A stretch of 64,000 bases of DNA. It comes from Danxiaibacter flavus. Its GTDB lineage: Bacteria; Bacteroidota; Bacteroidia; Chitinophagales; Chitinophagaceae. The stretch lies in the NCBI RefSeq assembly GCF_041060425.1, contig NZ_JAULBC010000001.1, positions 1,116,001 through 1,180,000 on the forward strand, read 5' to 3'. Positions 50,536 through 61,031 of the stretch are shown one piece after another (the first letter of the stretch is position 1; every line of letters starts with the position of its first letter). Position numbers and translations under genes: made by a program. The notes beneath the pieces were generated by a model, which saw nothing but the letters and a program-made list of their open reading frames with translations, ran no database searches and was not told where the DNA came from.

Positions 50536-53500
50536 TTAGAACTTAACTTTTAAGTTTACACCAATAGATCTTGTAGTTGGGTAAGCGCCACTTTGAACAC
50601 CCTGAATGTTACCTGCAGTAAGGTTTTCTTCAGGATCTGCATAAGGCAGGTTTTTGTAAATCAGCCACAAGTTTCTGCCTACCAGTGAAAAATCTGCGCC
50701 TTTGATAAATCTTATGTTGTTAAACATTTTTTGAGGGAAAGTATAAGTAATAGTAGTCTCTCTCAGCTTTACATAACTTGCATCGTACGCATAACCTGCA
50801 CGTGGCATTGCTGGGGAGTTGGCATCTATTACAACTCGTTGTGTATTTACTTTTCCATCAGCAGTAACGCCATCCAGAATTCTGCCACCGCCATCTGCCA
50901 GGCTGTTTCTTACTGGTTTGCCCAGATCATTCAAGCCTGCGCTTTCAGGATAAATACCTGTGTAGTTGGTACCATAAAACATGTCTAATGACCATACTGT
51001 ACCGCCACTGCGTGTATCTATCAAAAAGCCCAGGGTTACGTTTTTGTATTTGAAGCTGTTGTAAACACCACCGATCCAATTAGGGTTGTAGTTACCCAAT
51101 ACATTGGTTGTTGTAGTGGTTGTAGCATAATAGCCATTATCCTTAACAAGTTTGGGGCTTGATCCGTCCCATGCTTTAGTTTTTGTTGGATCTTTAGGAT
51201 CTATCATCATCCATGTGTTGCCCTGAATTGTTCCATAAGGCTGACCTTTAGTAGCGTTTACGGTAATCCCAGCCTGGAAAGAACCTAGCAAAAGGTTTTC
51301 GCTCTTGTCATACAATTCAACTACTTTATTTCTGTTCATGCTCCAGTTTACATTAACATTCCAAACGAAGTCTTTTGTTTTAACCGGAGTGCCATAAACT
51401 GATAATTCAACACCTTTGTTTGCTACTGTACCGGCATTTACATACTTGGTTGAAAAACCGGTAGCTGTAGATGTTGCAGCCGGAATAATCTGGTTGATCG
51501 TATTTGTCATGTAATAAGTTGCATCAAAACCAATGCGACTCTTCAAGAATGACATTTCCAAACCAATCTCTTTACTGGATGTTATTTCAGGTTTTAAAGT
51601 GCTGTTGTTTTTTGTGTTTGGTAACGAGAACAGGATTGTGCTTCCAAATGCATTAGGCTGGTCGTATATGTCTTTAATACTTCCCCAGGGCGCACCGTTA
51701 CCTACTGTAGCGTAGTTGAGCCTTAATTTACCTGAAGAAAGCCATGTTAAATCCTGTAAATGATGAGAGAACAACCAGCTACCTGAAACACCGTAGTAAT
51801 TGTATGCGTTGTTATCAGCTGGTAACGTGGAGAATCTGTCCCTTCTGATAGTTCCGTCAAGTGTTAAGAACTCTTTATATACAAAAGTTGCACCTGCAAA
51901 ATAACCATCAACAGCTATTGGCTGATTAGTTTCTACGGGGTTAGGCAATGTACCTTTAGAGTTGGCTATAGAATATAAATCCGGAACAATTAAGCCACCT
52001 GAAGTTGTTTGGTAATTGGTTCTGATATTGTTTCTTCTGATATTGGTACCGGCAACCGCTTTGAAATTCAGGTCCCTTGTCAGTTGCTTGTCAACATTGG
52101 CCATCAGGTCATAGTTGGTTTCGCTGTAATTTTTGTCAAGGCGGCTGTACATGGGTGTGTTTTGGCTACCTACAGCTATACGTTCTTCCTGGAAGTCAGT
52201 ATAAGTATCAAGTGTTACTCTTCCCAACAGGTTTAACCAATCGGTGATTTTATAGTTCAATGCTACGTTTCCAAAAACTCTGGATCTGCTATCTTGTTCA
52301 TAGTTCTTGTAAACGGTCCAGTAATAGTTGTCGGTGTACGCTGGTACTGTTCCGGCAGCTGTTGACGGATCTTTCCAGTTCCATGTAATGTTTTGGTTGT
52401 TTCTAAAATAAGCTGCTTTTTGTTCCTGGATATCTACGTTAGTCTGGTACCATTGGCGGAAGTTTTGGTTTACGTTTCTACCACTATAGCCGGTGCCATA
52501 ACGTCCTTTACCATTTATTAAGGAATAGTTTGCAGCAGCACTAACACTTACTCTGTCGGTAATGTTATAAGATGCACCAAAGTTGATGATGTTCTTTTTG
52601 ATGCTACTGTTGGGCAACGTACCTCTTTCAATATTGTTTGTGTAGCCAAGTTTAAAAAAGCCTTTATCTGAAGCCGTGTTCAAAAAAATGCTGTTGTTGG
52701 TAGAAACAGCCGTTTCATAAAATGTTGACGGATCATTTTTTGCTGCAACCCACGGTGTTGCTTTGTGATAAGTAGGAGAAGATGGATCAAATGCATCCCA
52801 TTGGTATACCATCAGATTAGGATCGAACTTGGCACCATAAGAAGCATCTTCTGCAGTTGGTGTAACAAGATCCTTAACGCCGTCTCCATCTACATCAAAA
52901 TAATAAAAACCATCTTTTTGATAAGAATCAGAATAACCAGCGCCATAGCTTTTCTGGTATTTAGGGAAGGTTTTTTTGTCAATTTTGCCAACGATAACGC
53001 CAGAGTTAACAATGATGTTTAATCCTTTCTTACCTTTCTTAGTGGTAATCATTACTACACCATTAGCTGCTCTTGAGCCATATAGCGCTGTAGCTGCGGC
53101 GCCTTTTAACACGTTCACAGACTCAATGTCATCAGGGTTAATATCTGCAGCGGCATTTCCATAGTCGTAACCGCCGCGCCCTCTTGCCTGATCAGTGTTT
53201 CCTTTTGTAGTAGAAGTTTCGGTGCTGGCAATTGTATTGTCAACGGGTACACCATCAACAACAAATAATGCCTGGTTATTACCTGTAAGCGATTTAACGC
53301 CACGCATTACAACGTTAGTAGAACCACCGATAGAATTGCCTTGCCTGATTTCTAAACCAGATATTTTACCAGATAAAGCACTGGCAAAGTTACTTCCTCT
53401 TGTAGCACTTACATCGTCGCCTTTAATTTGCTGAGCTGCGTAAGGAAGTGAGTTTTTACTTCTTTTAATACCTAACGCTGTTACAACAACTTCTTCAAGT

Positions 53501-53796
53501 TTAACGTCAGCAGCAGTAAGTACAATGGTGAAATTTGATTTGTCTGCGATAGTTACTTCCTGGTTATTATGGCTAACTGAAGTAACGACAATAGCCTTTG
53601 CATTAGCTGGAACACTAAGTGTAAAAACACCTTCCTCGTTGGCTGAAGTACCAACACTAGTTCCCTTTACTTTAATTGATGCAAGGGGGATAGGCAGCCC
53701 TTTGTCATCCGTTACCTTTCCGGTAATTGTCCGGTTTTGAGCATGAGCCACAATAATACATAGGCACATACTCATGAGTACGAGCAATTTTCTCAT
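50536..53796 (-). CDS. SusC/RagA family TonB-linked outer-membrane protein
   Basis: An outer-membrane transporter of 1086 residues. It has a signal peptide, an N-terminal carboxypeptidase-D-like domain (GKVTDDKGLPIPLASIKVKG), a plug domain with VVTALGIKRSKNSLPYAAQQI and RGVKSLTGNNQALFVVDGVP, and a 22-strand barrel. The C-terminus is TTRSIGVNLKVKF. With the SusD partner it forms a TonB-powered importer. No sigma/anti-sigma pair is adjacent. Confidence 0.96.
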   Translation of the reverse strand: MRKLLVLMSMCLCIIVAHAQNRTITGKVTDDKGLPIPLASIKVKGTSVGTSANEEGVFTLSVPANAKAIVVTSVSHNNQEVTIADKSNFTIVLTAADVKLEEVVVTALGIKRSKNSLPYAAQQIKGDDVSATRGSNFASALSGKISGLEIRQGNSIGGSTNVVMRGVKSLTGNNQALFVVDGVPVDNTIASTETSTTKGNTDQARGRGGYDYGNAAADINPDDIESVNVLKGAAATALYGSRAANGVVMITTKKGKKGLNIIVNSGVIVGKIDKKTFPKYQKSYGAGYSDSYQKDGFYYFDVDGDGVKDLVTPTAEDASYGAKFDPNLMVYQWDAFDPSSPTYHKATPWVAAKNDPSTFYETAVSTNNSIFLNTASDKGFFKLGYTNNIERGTLPNSSIKKNIINFGASYNITDRVSVSAAANYSLINGKGRYGTGYSGRNVNQNFRQWYQTNVDIQEQKAAYFRNNQNITWNWKDPSTAAGTVPAYTDNYYWTVYKNYEQDSRSRVFGNVALNYKITDWLNLLGRVTLDTYTDFQEERIAVGSQNTPMYSRLDKNYSETNYDLMANVDKQLTRDLNFKAVAGTNIRRNNIRTNYQTTSGGLIVPDLYSIANSKGTLPNPVETNQPIAVDGYFAGATFVYKEFLTLDGTIRRDRFSTLPADNNAYNYYGVSGSWLFSHHLQDLTWLSSGKLRLNYATVGNGAPWGSIKDIYDQPNAFGSTILFSLPNTKNNSTLKPEITSSKEIGLEMSFLKSRIGFDATYYMTNTINQIIPAATSTATGFSTKYVNAGTVANKGVELSVYGTPVKTKDFVWNVNVNWSMNRNKVVELYDKSENLLLGSFQAGITVNATKGQPYGTIQGNTWMMIDPKDPTKTKAWDGSSPKLVKDNGYYATTTTTTNVLGNYNPNWIGGVYNSFKYKNVTLGFLIDTRSGGTVWSLDMFYGTNYTGIYPESAGLNDLGKPVRNSLADGGGRILDGVTADGKVNTQRVVIDANSPAMPRAGYAYDASYVKLRETTITYTFPQKMFNNIRFIKGADFSLVGRNLWLIYKNLPYADPEENLTAGNIQGVQSGAYPTTRSIGVNLKVKF

Positions 53797-54164
53797 GTGA
53801 TCGTTTTTTTTAAATTGAAAATTGAAAAAGAAAAAAACTTATATGAATGGTTACAGTATTATTTTTTCAATGGGATTTACGTATGATGGACTGATTGGAA
53901 TTGGGACGTAGCACGTCTTTGGGTACAAATAAATCATTTGCATTGAAGAGTATTTTTTTCATGTTTGTTTGGCCAAAATAGTCATAAAATGATGTTAACA
54001 AATCGTTACGGATTTTTTTTATCCAATTTTAATTCCTTTTAATTGGTGTAAACGGGGAGATTAAAAGAGATTAAAAAAATATTAATGCATCAATGTTGGT
54101 GATTTGAAAAAAACACCCGGGCACTTTTAAAAACAGCTATATTCAGCACGAGGAACAAGGCGAA
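53797..54164. other. Divergent intergenic region between SusC and helicase genes
   Basis: A short left-form AAATTGAAAATTGAAAA word is at 53813-53835. The remaining AT-rich sequence must carry promoters for both genes, but I could not find a convincing TTTG/TAnnTTTG pair on either strand. Confidence 0.45.
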
Positions 54165-56696
54165 ATGAAATTAGAACAGACAAAAGGATATAACATAATT
54201 CAAAAGTGGTTGAGGGCCAAAGGGTTTAAAGCTTTTGATTTTCAAAAGCAGGCCTGGCAATACATCGTTAATGATGAAAGTGGACTTGTTAATGCTCCAA
54301 CAGGGTTTGGTAAGACTTTTTCTGTCTTCCTGGGAAGTGTCATTCAATTTATTAACGATCATCATGAAACATATCTAACCGCTTCCAAAAATGGCCTTCA
54401 GCTCTTATGGGTAACGCCTTTGCGGGCTTTGGCTAAGGATATTGGCCGCGCGATGGAGGATGTGATTAATGAATTGGGTATGCAATGGAAAGTGGGCATC
54501 AGGAATGGTGATACGGATCTTAACGAGCGCGCCAAACAAAAAAGGCAAATGCCTGAGGTTCTTATCATTACACCGGAAAGCCTGCACCTATTGCTTGCAC
54601 AAAAAGAGTATCCGTTAGTATTCAGAAACCTGAATGTGATTGCTGTGGATGAATGGCATGAACTGTTGGGAAGCAAACGTGGCGTTCAGGTGGAACTTGC
54701 TTTATCAAGAATTGTAAGCATGCGTAACAATGTGGAAGAGATAGAAGTGAGTAAAAAGAAACGGTCGTCAAGAAAACTCTGCCTGTGGGGGATAAGCGCT
54801 ACTGTCGGTAATCTGCATGAAGCTGCGGACGTTTTGTTGTCGCCGTTGAAGCGGTTCATAAATGACGAAGGTGATGAGAAGGGCTATTTCATTATAAAAG
54901 CAAATCTTGATAAGAAGACAGATGTGTTATCTGTTATTCCGCCAGAGATTGAGAAATATCCATGGGCTGGACATTTAGGAATTAAATTGGCCGCGCAAAT
55001 AGTTCCTATTATAGAGCAAAGCAATACCACCCTCATTTTTATCAATACCAGGGGAATGAGTGAGTTGTGGTATCAAACCTTATTAAATGTAGCGCCCCAA
55101 CTTGCAGGGGCTATTGCACTTCACCACGGCAGTATTGAGCAAGAGTTGCGGATTTGGGTAGAGGAGGCATTGCATACACAAAAGCTAAAGGCAGTTGTGT
55201 GTACCGCAAGTCTTGATCTTGGTGTCGACTTTCGTCCTGTTGATACTGTTATCCAGGTTGGATCTCCTAAAGGTGTATCACGTTTTCTGCAACGCGCAGG
55301 CCGCAGCGGTCACAGGCCCGGAGATGTGAGCAGGATCTATTTTTTGCCAACGCATTCGTTGGAGCTGGTTGAAGCAGCTGCGCTTAAACAGGCCATAAAA
55401 CAGGGATTGATAGAAGGGCGGGAACCGCTTACGCTTTGCTTTGATGTGTTGATCCAGTACTTATGTACACTCGCAATTGGCGAAGGTTTTAAAGCTGAAG
55501 AAATATTTGAAGAAGTAAAAAGCACTTATTGTTTTGCAGATATAAATGAGGCAGAATGGCTGGAAGTATTACACCATATCACAAACGGTGGTGATGCTTT
55601 GCAGAATTATGATGAATACAAAAAAGTGGAACTGGAAGATGGTTTGTACAGGATGAAAAGCAGGCGCATGGCCATGCGCCACCGGCTACATATAGGCACC
55701 ATCGTTAGTGATGCTATGATGAAAGTGAAATTTATGGGCGGAGGTTATATCGGTGTAATAGAAGAGTATTTTATCAGCAGGTTGGAGCCGGGTGATGTAT
55801 TTACATTAGCAGGAAGAAACCTAGAGCTGGTAACTATTAAAGACATGACGGCCTTTGTGCGTAAATCATCTGCAAAAAAAGCAATTGTGCCGAGCTGGAT
55901 GGGGGGACGCATGAGTCTGACAGCAAACCTGGGGCGCATTCTACGCTACACCTTCGATAAGATCATTGATAACAATTACGATGAAATTGAATTAAAAAGC
56001 CTCAAGCCTTTGTTTGATCTGCAACGCGAACTGTCTCATATTCCCAAGGCGAATGAATTGCTGATGGAGCATTTTGAGGATGGCGACGGATATCACCTTT
56101 TGGTGTATCCTTTTGAAGGACGTCAGGTGCATGAAGCAATGAGTTCGCTAATAGCTTATCGCATCAGTAAATTCAGACCGATCACATTTTCCATTGCTAT
56201 GAATGATTATGGCTTTGAATTGTTGAGCGATCAGCCCATTCCTGTAGACGATACAAATGCGTATGATCTTTTTACATCGGACAATCTTATGGCAGATATA
56301 CAGCGTAGTGTGAACAGTGTTGAGATGGCTTCGCGTAAATTCCGTGATATTGCTGTAATTGGCGGCCTGATCTTCCAAGGATATCCGGGAGAACAAAAGA
56401 AAGCGAGACATCTGCAATCTTCAGCATCTCTTTTGTTCCGGGTTTTCTTAGAGCATGATCCGGATAATCTTTTGCTGCGCCAGGCATACCAGGAAGTCTT
56501 CTCTCAACAAATGGAGGAATTGCGTTTACGCAATGCCTTAGAGCGTATTCAGCAGAGCAATATAGTTATAACCGTTCCCGAAAGATATACCCCGCTTTCA
56601 TTTCCGATCATTGTTGATGGATTAAGCCGGTATAATCTTTCTTCTGAAAAACTCGCCGACCGTATTAGAAGAATGCAGGTGAGAATGGAAAAATAA
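54165..56696 (+). CDS. Ligase-associated DNA damage response DEXH-box helicase (Lhr-like)
   Basis: A superfamily 2 DNA helicase of 843 residues. Walker A APTGFGKT is at residues 44-51, the motif II is DEWH, and ISATVG, ALHHGSIEQELR and QRAGRSGHRPG follow. The Lhr-type C-terminal region contains VKFMGGGYIGVIEEYFISRLEPGDVFTLAGR. This subtype usually sits with an ATP-dependent ligase, an exonuclease and the endonuclease PdeM. Here only PdeM is in the window, 5.7 kb downstream. Confidence 0.92.
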   Translation: MKLEQTKGYNIIQKWLRAKGFKAFDFQKQAWQYIVNDESGLVNAPTGFGKTFSVFLGSVIQFINDHHETYLTASKNGLQLLWVTPLRALAKDIGRAMEDVINELGMQWKVGIRNGDTDLNERAKQKRQMPEVLIITPESLHLLLAQKEYPLVFRNLNVIAVDEWHELLGSKRGVQVELALSRIVSMRNNVEEIEVSKKKRSSRKLCLWGISATVGNLHEAADVLLSPLKRFINDEGDEKGYFIIKANLDKKTDVLSVIPPEIEKYPWAGHLGIKLAAQIVPIIEQSNTTLIFINTRGMSELWYQTLLNVAPQLAGAIALHHGSIEQELRIWVEEALHTQKLKAVVCTASLDLGVDFRPVDTVIQVGSPKGVSRFLQRAGRSGHRPGDVSRIYFLPTHSLELVEAAALKQAIKQGLIEGREPLTLCFDVLIQYLCTLAIGEGFKAEEIFEEVKSTYCFADINEAEWLEVLHHITNGGDALQNYDEYKKVELEDGLYRMKSRRMAMRHRLHIGTIVSDAMMKVKFMGGGYIGVIEEYFISRLEPGDVFTLAGRNLELVTIKDMTAFVRKSSAKKAIVPSWMGGRMSLTANLGRILRYTFDKIIDNNYDEIELKSLKPLFDLQRELSHIPKANELLMEHFEDGDGYHLLVYPFEGRQVHEAMSSLIAYRISKFRPITFSIAMNDYGFELLSDQPIPVDDTNAYDLFTSDNLMADIQRSVNSVEMASRKFRDIAVIGGLIFQGYPGEQKKARHLQSSASLLFRVFLEHDPDNLLLRQAYQEVFSQQMEELRLRNALERIQQSNIVITVPERYTPLSFPIIVDGLSRYNLSSEKLADRIRRMQVRMEK

Positions 56697-57033
56697 TGGA
56701 CAATTGAAGTTGATAATTGAAAATGAGGGAGAATGTGCGAATGTGCGAATGTGTAAATGTGCGAATGAAGGCATTGTCAAGCTGAGATCTATGTGAATTA
56801 ATAATTACTGTAATTGTTCGTTTTCTCTCTGTGTAACTGTATTTTAATCATTTACATAAATCCCAAAAAAATAGTTAGACCAATTAAGATCTAACTATCA
56901 ATTAAAACATTGTATATAGCACTGTTATTTCATTGTGCATGTTTCACATTTGCACATTTACTCATTCGCACATTTGCACATTCGCACATTCGCACATCAT
57001 TGTCAATTATCAACTTTCAATTGTCAATTGATC
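56697..57033. repeat. Convergent intergenic region with long composite inverted repeat
   Basis: After the helicase stop come an AATTGAAGTTGATAATTG word and a GTGCGAAT array (56697-56768). The mirror image, a GCACATTC array then TCAATTATCAACTTTCAATTG, is at 56943-57030. The arms share the order of modules and could form a roughly 70-bp imperfect stem around 175 bp of unremarkable DNA. Confidence 0.8.
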
Positions 57034-57816
57034 TCACTTCACAACAATCTCTGCAATTTGGCTGGTGTGCGCACTAAAATAACCTAACGCACCACCCTTT
57101 ATGTTGCTTACAGGGTTGGCCGGTGCTGTGCCTGATCCTGTAGATTGTTCAAGACTTGTCCAGTAGTTATATACATTATCATCAACGCATTGCATTTCCA
57201 ACCGGGCAATGTCGTTTGTTTTAAAAGCACTGTCGCTTTCATTCATGATCAGCGGTCGTGAATTAACCTTGCCATCAGAAAATTCATCGTTCTGACTATA
57301 TAAGGTTTTATCAAGAATACCATTTTTGTATTGTTCAAAATGGTAGTTGTTCTTTGCATTCTTCGGGTCTGTAAATGCTGGTATCAGACATTTAATTGTG
57401 CTTCCAAAAAAGTCAAGCGAGGTAATGTAAATGCTGTCCAGGTTCACTTTTGCAGGCATGGTGGAAGATGCAGAAAAGGAACTGCTTCCAATATTTACCA
57501 GCAGGTTATATGTGCGTCCTTGTAGCCCAATTATACGGCTGGTAGTATAGCTGCCGCTGGATGTTTCCTTGAGTGTGTCTTTAATGCCGGTGTTGTCAGA
57601 AATAATAACCTGTGCGCCGCTAATGGTCGCAAAGTTGTTATCGGCTGAAAAGCTATTGGTCTGCGAGATCTTGACTGTATATGGGCCGGCGCCATCATTA
57701 ATGATGCCTTCAATAACATACTTTTTATCGGCGTCTTTAAGATCAATGTTGACCACTTTCTGGCAGGCATATAATGTAACTGCACAAAAAATAAATATGT
57801 ATGTAAGAACTTTCAT
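57034..57816 (-). CDS. DUF4249 family lipoprotein, partner of the TonB receptor
   Basis: An exported lipoprotein of 260 residues. The ATG at 57816 gives the signal peptide MKVLTYIFIFCAVTLYAC with the lipid Cys at its end. The DUF4249 blocks KYVIEGIINDGAGPYTVKIS and AQVIISDNTGIKDTL are present. It follows the TonB receptor gene by 17 bp in one operon and likely works with it at the cell surface. The ligand is unknown. Confidence 0.88.
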   Translation of the reverse strand: MKVLTYIFIFCAVTLYACQKVVNIDLKDADKKYVIEGIINDGAGPYTVKISQTNSFSADNNFATISGAQVIISDNTGIKDTLKETSSGSYTTSRIIGLQGRTYNLLVNIGSSSFSASSTMPAKVNLDSIYITSLDFFGSTIKCLIPAFTDPKNAKNNYHFEQYKNGILDKTLYSQNDEFSDGKVNSRPLIMNESDSAFKTNDIARLEMQCVDDNVYNYWTSLEQSTGSGTAPANPVSNIKGGALGYFSAHTSQIAEIVVK

Positions 57817-57833
57817 GCTAAAAAAGTTAAGCG

Positions 57834-60164
57834 TTAAAATTTGAAGTTGTAAGAGACAGAAGGCACCCATTTGAATAATGTAGTTTGCACTGCTTCTGTT
57901 TTATTGGGGTCATTTTCTCCTTCACGGAAAGTGATCGTGTAAGCGTTCTCCCTTCCATATGCGTTGTACAGACTGAATGCCAGCTCTGACGAAAATTTCT
58001 TTGTTTTCTTTAGCTGAAGTGTGGCGCCAAGATCAAGTCTGTGGTACGCTGGCATGCGATATCCGTTGCGTTCTGTGTAATAGAAGATAACACGGTCATC
58101 AACCTTGTATTTGCCGCTTGGGAACGTTACAGCATCTCCGGTATAATACACCCAGTTGGCTGATAAGCTCCATTTTTTGTTGAGTTGATAAATGCCCACA
58201 ATAGCAATGTCATGCGTTCTGTCCTGCCTTGCATTGTACCATTGAAAGTTATTAATGCCGTCAATCTTCTTTTCAGATTTTGATAAAGTATAGCTTAACC
58301 AGCCCGTGAATTTTCCAGCCTTTTTCTTAAACAACCATTCAATACCGTACGCCCTTCCTTTACCATACAATAGCTGTGTTTCTATGGCATCATTGTTGTA
58401 AATGTTCGCGCCGTCGCGATAGTCAATCTGGTTTTGCATGCTTTTGTAATATGCTTCAACAGTCAATTCATACATCAATCCAATGTTTTTGTAGTAGCCA
58501 ACAGAGAATTGATCACTTATTTCCGGCTTGATCATATTATTACTTGCAACCCATTTATCCGTTGGCGTGCTGGATGTTGAGTTAGAAAGTAAGTGAAGAT
58601 TTTGTACGTTGCGCACATAAGAAGCCTTAACGGATGATGTTGCATTTAACTGGTAACTTGCTGCTAATCTCGGTTCGAGATTGAAGTATGTTTTTGCAAC
58701 TTCGCCTGATTTATAATGTAACGTATCAGTAATTTTTCCGCTGCTATCAACATTGTAAAAATCACCCGGGCCTATTATACTAAATGCAGTTAGCCTTAAT
58801 CCGTAGGTAATATTCAACCTGTCGGCAGCCTTCCAGTTATTGGTAACATAAGCTGCATTCTCCCATGAATATCTTTTCTGAAACGCAGTGTTATTTATGC
58901 CCGATGTTGCAGATGCAGTAATCTCACCGGGAGTTATTGTGTGATGAATGGCATTCACTCCGAAGCGAAGGTTGTTCTTATTGTTTAAGTACCATTGAAA
59001 CTCTTCTTTCAGGTTCCAGTCTTGTAGCTGCGAGAAGATAGAGAAATCATTACCGCCGTTGCGTATGCGTATTTTATAATTGTAATTACTGAAAATAATA
59101 GAAGTGTTAGAAAAAAGCTTGTTGCTAAAAATATGATTCCATCTTAAGGTTCCGGTACCGTTGCCCCATTTGATGCCAAAAGTTTGTCCTACGCCGAGAT
59201 TGTCGTTACCGAAATACCCTGACAAATACAATCTGTCTTTTTTGCCAAGTATATAATTAAGCTTAGCATTAAGATCATAAAAATAGAGCGAGTTATTGTT
59301 GATAGATGAATCGGGGGATAGCTTTAAAAATACATCTGCATACGTTCTTCTTGCAGAAACAAGAAAAGATGATTTGTCTTTTTGAACAGGTCCCTCAATA
59401 TTCAGTTTCGCAGAGATCAAACCAATTCCACCACTCACATTATAATCCTGGTTATTGCCATCATTCATCTTAACATCTACTACAGACGAAAGTCTTCCTC
59501 CATATTGTGCCGGCATGCCGCCCTTGTATAAGGTTACATCTTTAATGGCATCTGAATTAAACGTAGAGAAGAAACCAAGTAAATGTGATGCATTATACAC
59601 GGGCGCTTCGTCGAGTAATATCAGGTTTTGATCAGACGCACCGCCGCGTACATAGAAACCTGCGTTGCCATCGCCTGCAGACTTTACACCGGGCAGCAAC
59701 TGAATAGCTTTTAACACATCTCTTTCCCCTAGCAGCATAGGGATTTTTTTTGTGTCATTGATGGAGATGTGCTCCATTCCCATTTGAGCACTACTAAGGC
59801 TTCTGCCTTTGGTTGTTGATGTTACAGTAACATTTTCAAGAGCAGCGGCTTCATCTTCCAATAAAATATTCAGTTCAACATTTTTGGTAAGATTTACATC
59901 GATGGATTGTTGCGAGAATCCTATCGCGCCTATTTCAAATGTATATTTTCCTGATGGCAGGCTTATTGAGAAGAAACCGTAATCGTTAGTGGTAATTCCG
60001 AAAGTTGTTCCTGAAGCTTTTACTGATGCGCCGATAATACTTTCTCCTTTCGTCTTTGATTTAACCGATCCGCTGAAGGTAAATTTTTCCTGGGCGTGAA
60101 GTTGCAGGGAAAAAAATAACAACGCGAGCGAAGTGATCAAAAGCCTTGTCTTGCTTGCTTTCAT
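57834..60164 (-). CDS. TonB-dependent receptor with carboxypeptidase-D-like N-terminal domain
   Basis: An outer-membrane receptor of 776 residues. After the signal peptide comes a carboxypeptidase regulatory-like domain (FSGSVKSKTKGESIIGASV), then a plug (KAIQLLPGVKSAGDGNAGFYVRGGASDQNLILLDE, here noted only in part as LPGVKSAGDG and RGGASDQN) and a barrel ending in WVPSVSYNFKF. It heads an operon with the DUF4249 gene. It is smaller than SusC proteins and has no SusD partner. Confidence 0.92.
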   Translation of the reverse strand: MKASKTRLLITSLALLFFSLQLHAQEKFTFSGSVKSKTKGESIIGASVKASGTTFGITTNDYGFFSISLPSGKYTFEIGAIGFSQQSIDVNLTKNVELNILLEDEAAALENVTVTSTTKGRSLSSAQMGMEHISINDTKKIPMLLGERDVLKAIQLLPGVKSAGDGNAGFYVRGGASDQNLILLDEAPVYNASHLLGFFSTFNSDAIKDVTLYKGGMPAQYGGRLSSVVDVKMNDGNNQDYNVSGGIGLISAKLNIEGPVQKDKSSFLVSARRTYADVFLKLSPDSSINNNSLYFYDLNAKLNYILGKKDRLYLSGYFGNDNLGVGQTFGIKWGNGTGTLRWNHIFSNKLFSNTSIIFSNYNYKIRIRNGGNDFSIFSQLQDWNLKEEFQWYLNNKNNLRFGVNAIHHTITPGEITASATSGINNTAFQKRYSWENAAYVTNNWKAADRLNITYGLRLTAFSIIGPGDFYNVDSSGKITDTLHYKSGEVAKTYFNLEPRLAASYQLNATSSVKASYVRNVQNLHLLSNSTSSTPTDKWVASNNMIKPEISDQFSVGYYKNIGLMYELTVEAYYKSMQNQIDYRDGANIYNNDAIETQLLYGKGRAYGIEWLFKKKAGKFTGWLSYTLSKSEKKIDGINNFQWYNARQDRTHDIAIVGIYQLNKKWSLSANWVYYTGDAVTFPSGKYKVDDRVIFYYTERNGYRMPAYHRLDLGATLQLKKTKKFSSELAFSLYNAYGRENAYTITFREGENDPNKTEAVQTTLFKWVPSVSYNFKF

Positions 60165-61031
60165 GTTGTTTTAATTAATGGGCGCAAACATAATTTTAAT
60201 TTGTTAGTCAATTGTAAACAAAATGATAAATGGAAAACCAACCTCGTTTAGTTAAGCAGGCATCATCAACTTTGGGAGATGTCTCCTATTATCTATATAA
60301 CGATCCTGGCTGATCAGAAAAAGTAATCACAACCACACTAGTAACAAGTGCATAATAATGTGCAAGTGTGAAACCGCATCGTCAGCTCGACTGGGGGTTT
60401 GGCTGTCACAATCAAAGATGTAATGACAGGACTCTGTCACAACCACACCGACTGACTCCGATTCATTGCCATCTGCTTTAGCAGACGGACAGTGGTTTAT
60501 CTTTAAACCGGGCTTTAGCCCAAAAATCGATTGTGTGGCTAAGCCATATTCAATTAGTTTCATTTTCCGTCAGCTGAAGCAGACGGCAATGAAAAAACAG
60601 CCTTAATCTGTCATTGGCAAGACGGGTGAGGTCTCACGAATATTAACCTGATCATGGCATTGTACACGCATTGCATATTGCCAACTCTTAATTAAACGAC
60701 ATTGAAATAGAAAATGGTCAAAAATCATTTTTTACAACGTAATAGTTTGCGTACCCTGTTTAAAATTTACACACCTTGTTGAAATATGTATTACCGTCAT
60801 TACCAAACATATGGATGTCTGACAATAGGTTGAAGATTTTTCTTTTCAACTTCGGCTGCTTTAATTTGTTGATTCTTTGATGTATTTAATTACTACCGGT
60901 GATGATTGTACTATTGACAACTGATTGATTGTTTACCCCTACACCTGAATTTGATTTTTTATTTAAATTCCCTTTCACTTCCATACACGTCGCGAAAATT
61001 GTATTTTGCCATTTCATTTTTGATGCTGTTT
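60165..61031. other. Large divergent intergenic region with a REPIN-like doublet
   Basis: A minus-strand TATGTTTG box (60185-60192) lies 21 bp before the TonB receptor start. A palindrome doublet is at 60462-60593. A GTTGAA/TTCAAC hairpin is at about 60831-60856. The rest is unremarkable AT-rich sequence. No gene is credible, and no heptamer arrays are present. Confidence 0.5.
60462..60593. repeat. REPIN-like pair of inverted palindromes
   Basis: The ends TTCATTGCC (60462-60470) and GGCAATGAA (60585-60593) are inverted. Just inside lie the palindromes CCATCTGCTTTAGCAGACGG (60469-60488) and CCGTCAGCTGAAGCAGACGG (60567-60586). Between them is GGGCTTTAGCCC (60510-60521). Two REP-like units in opposite orientation are the usual REPIN layout. 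Confidence 0.65.
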
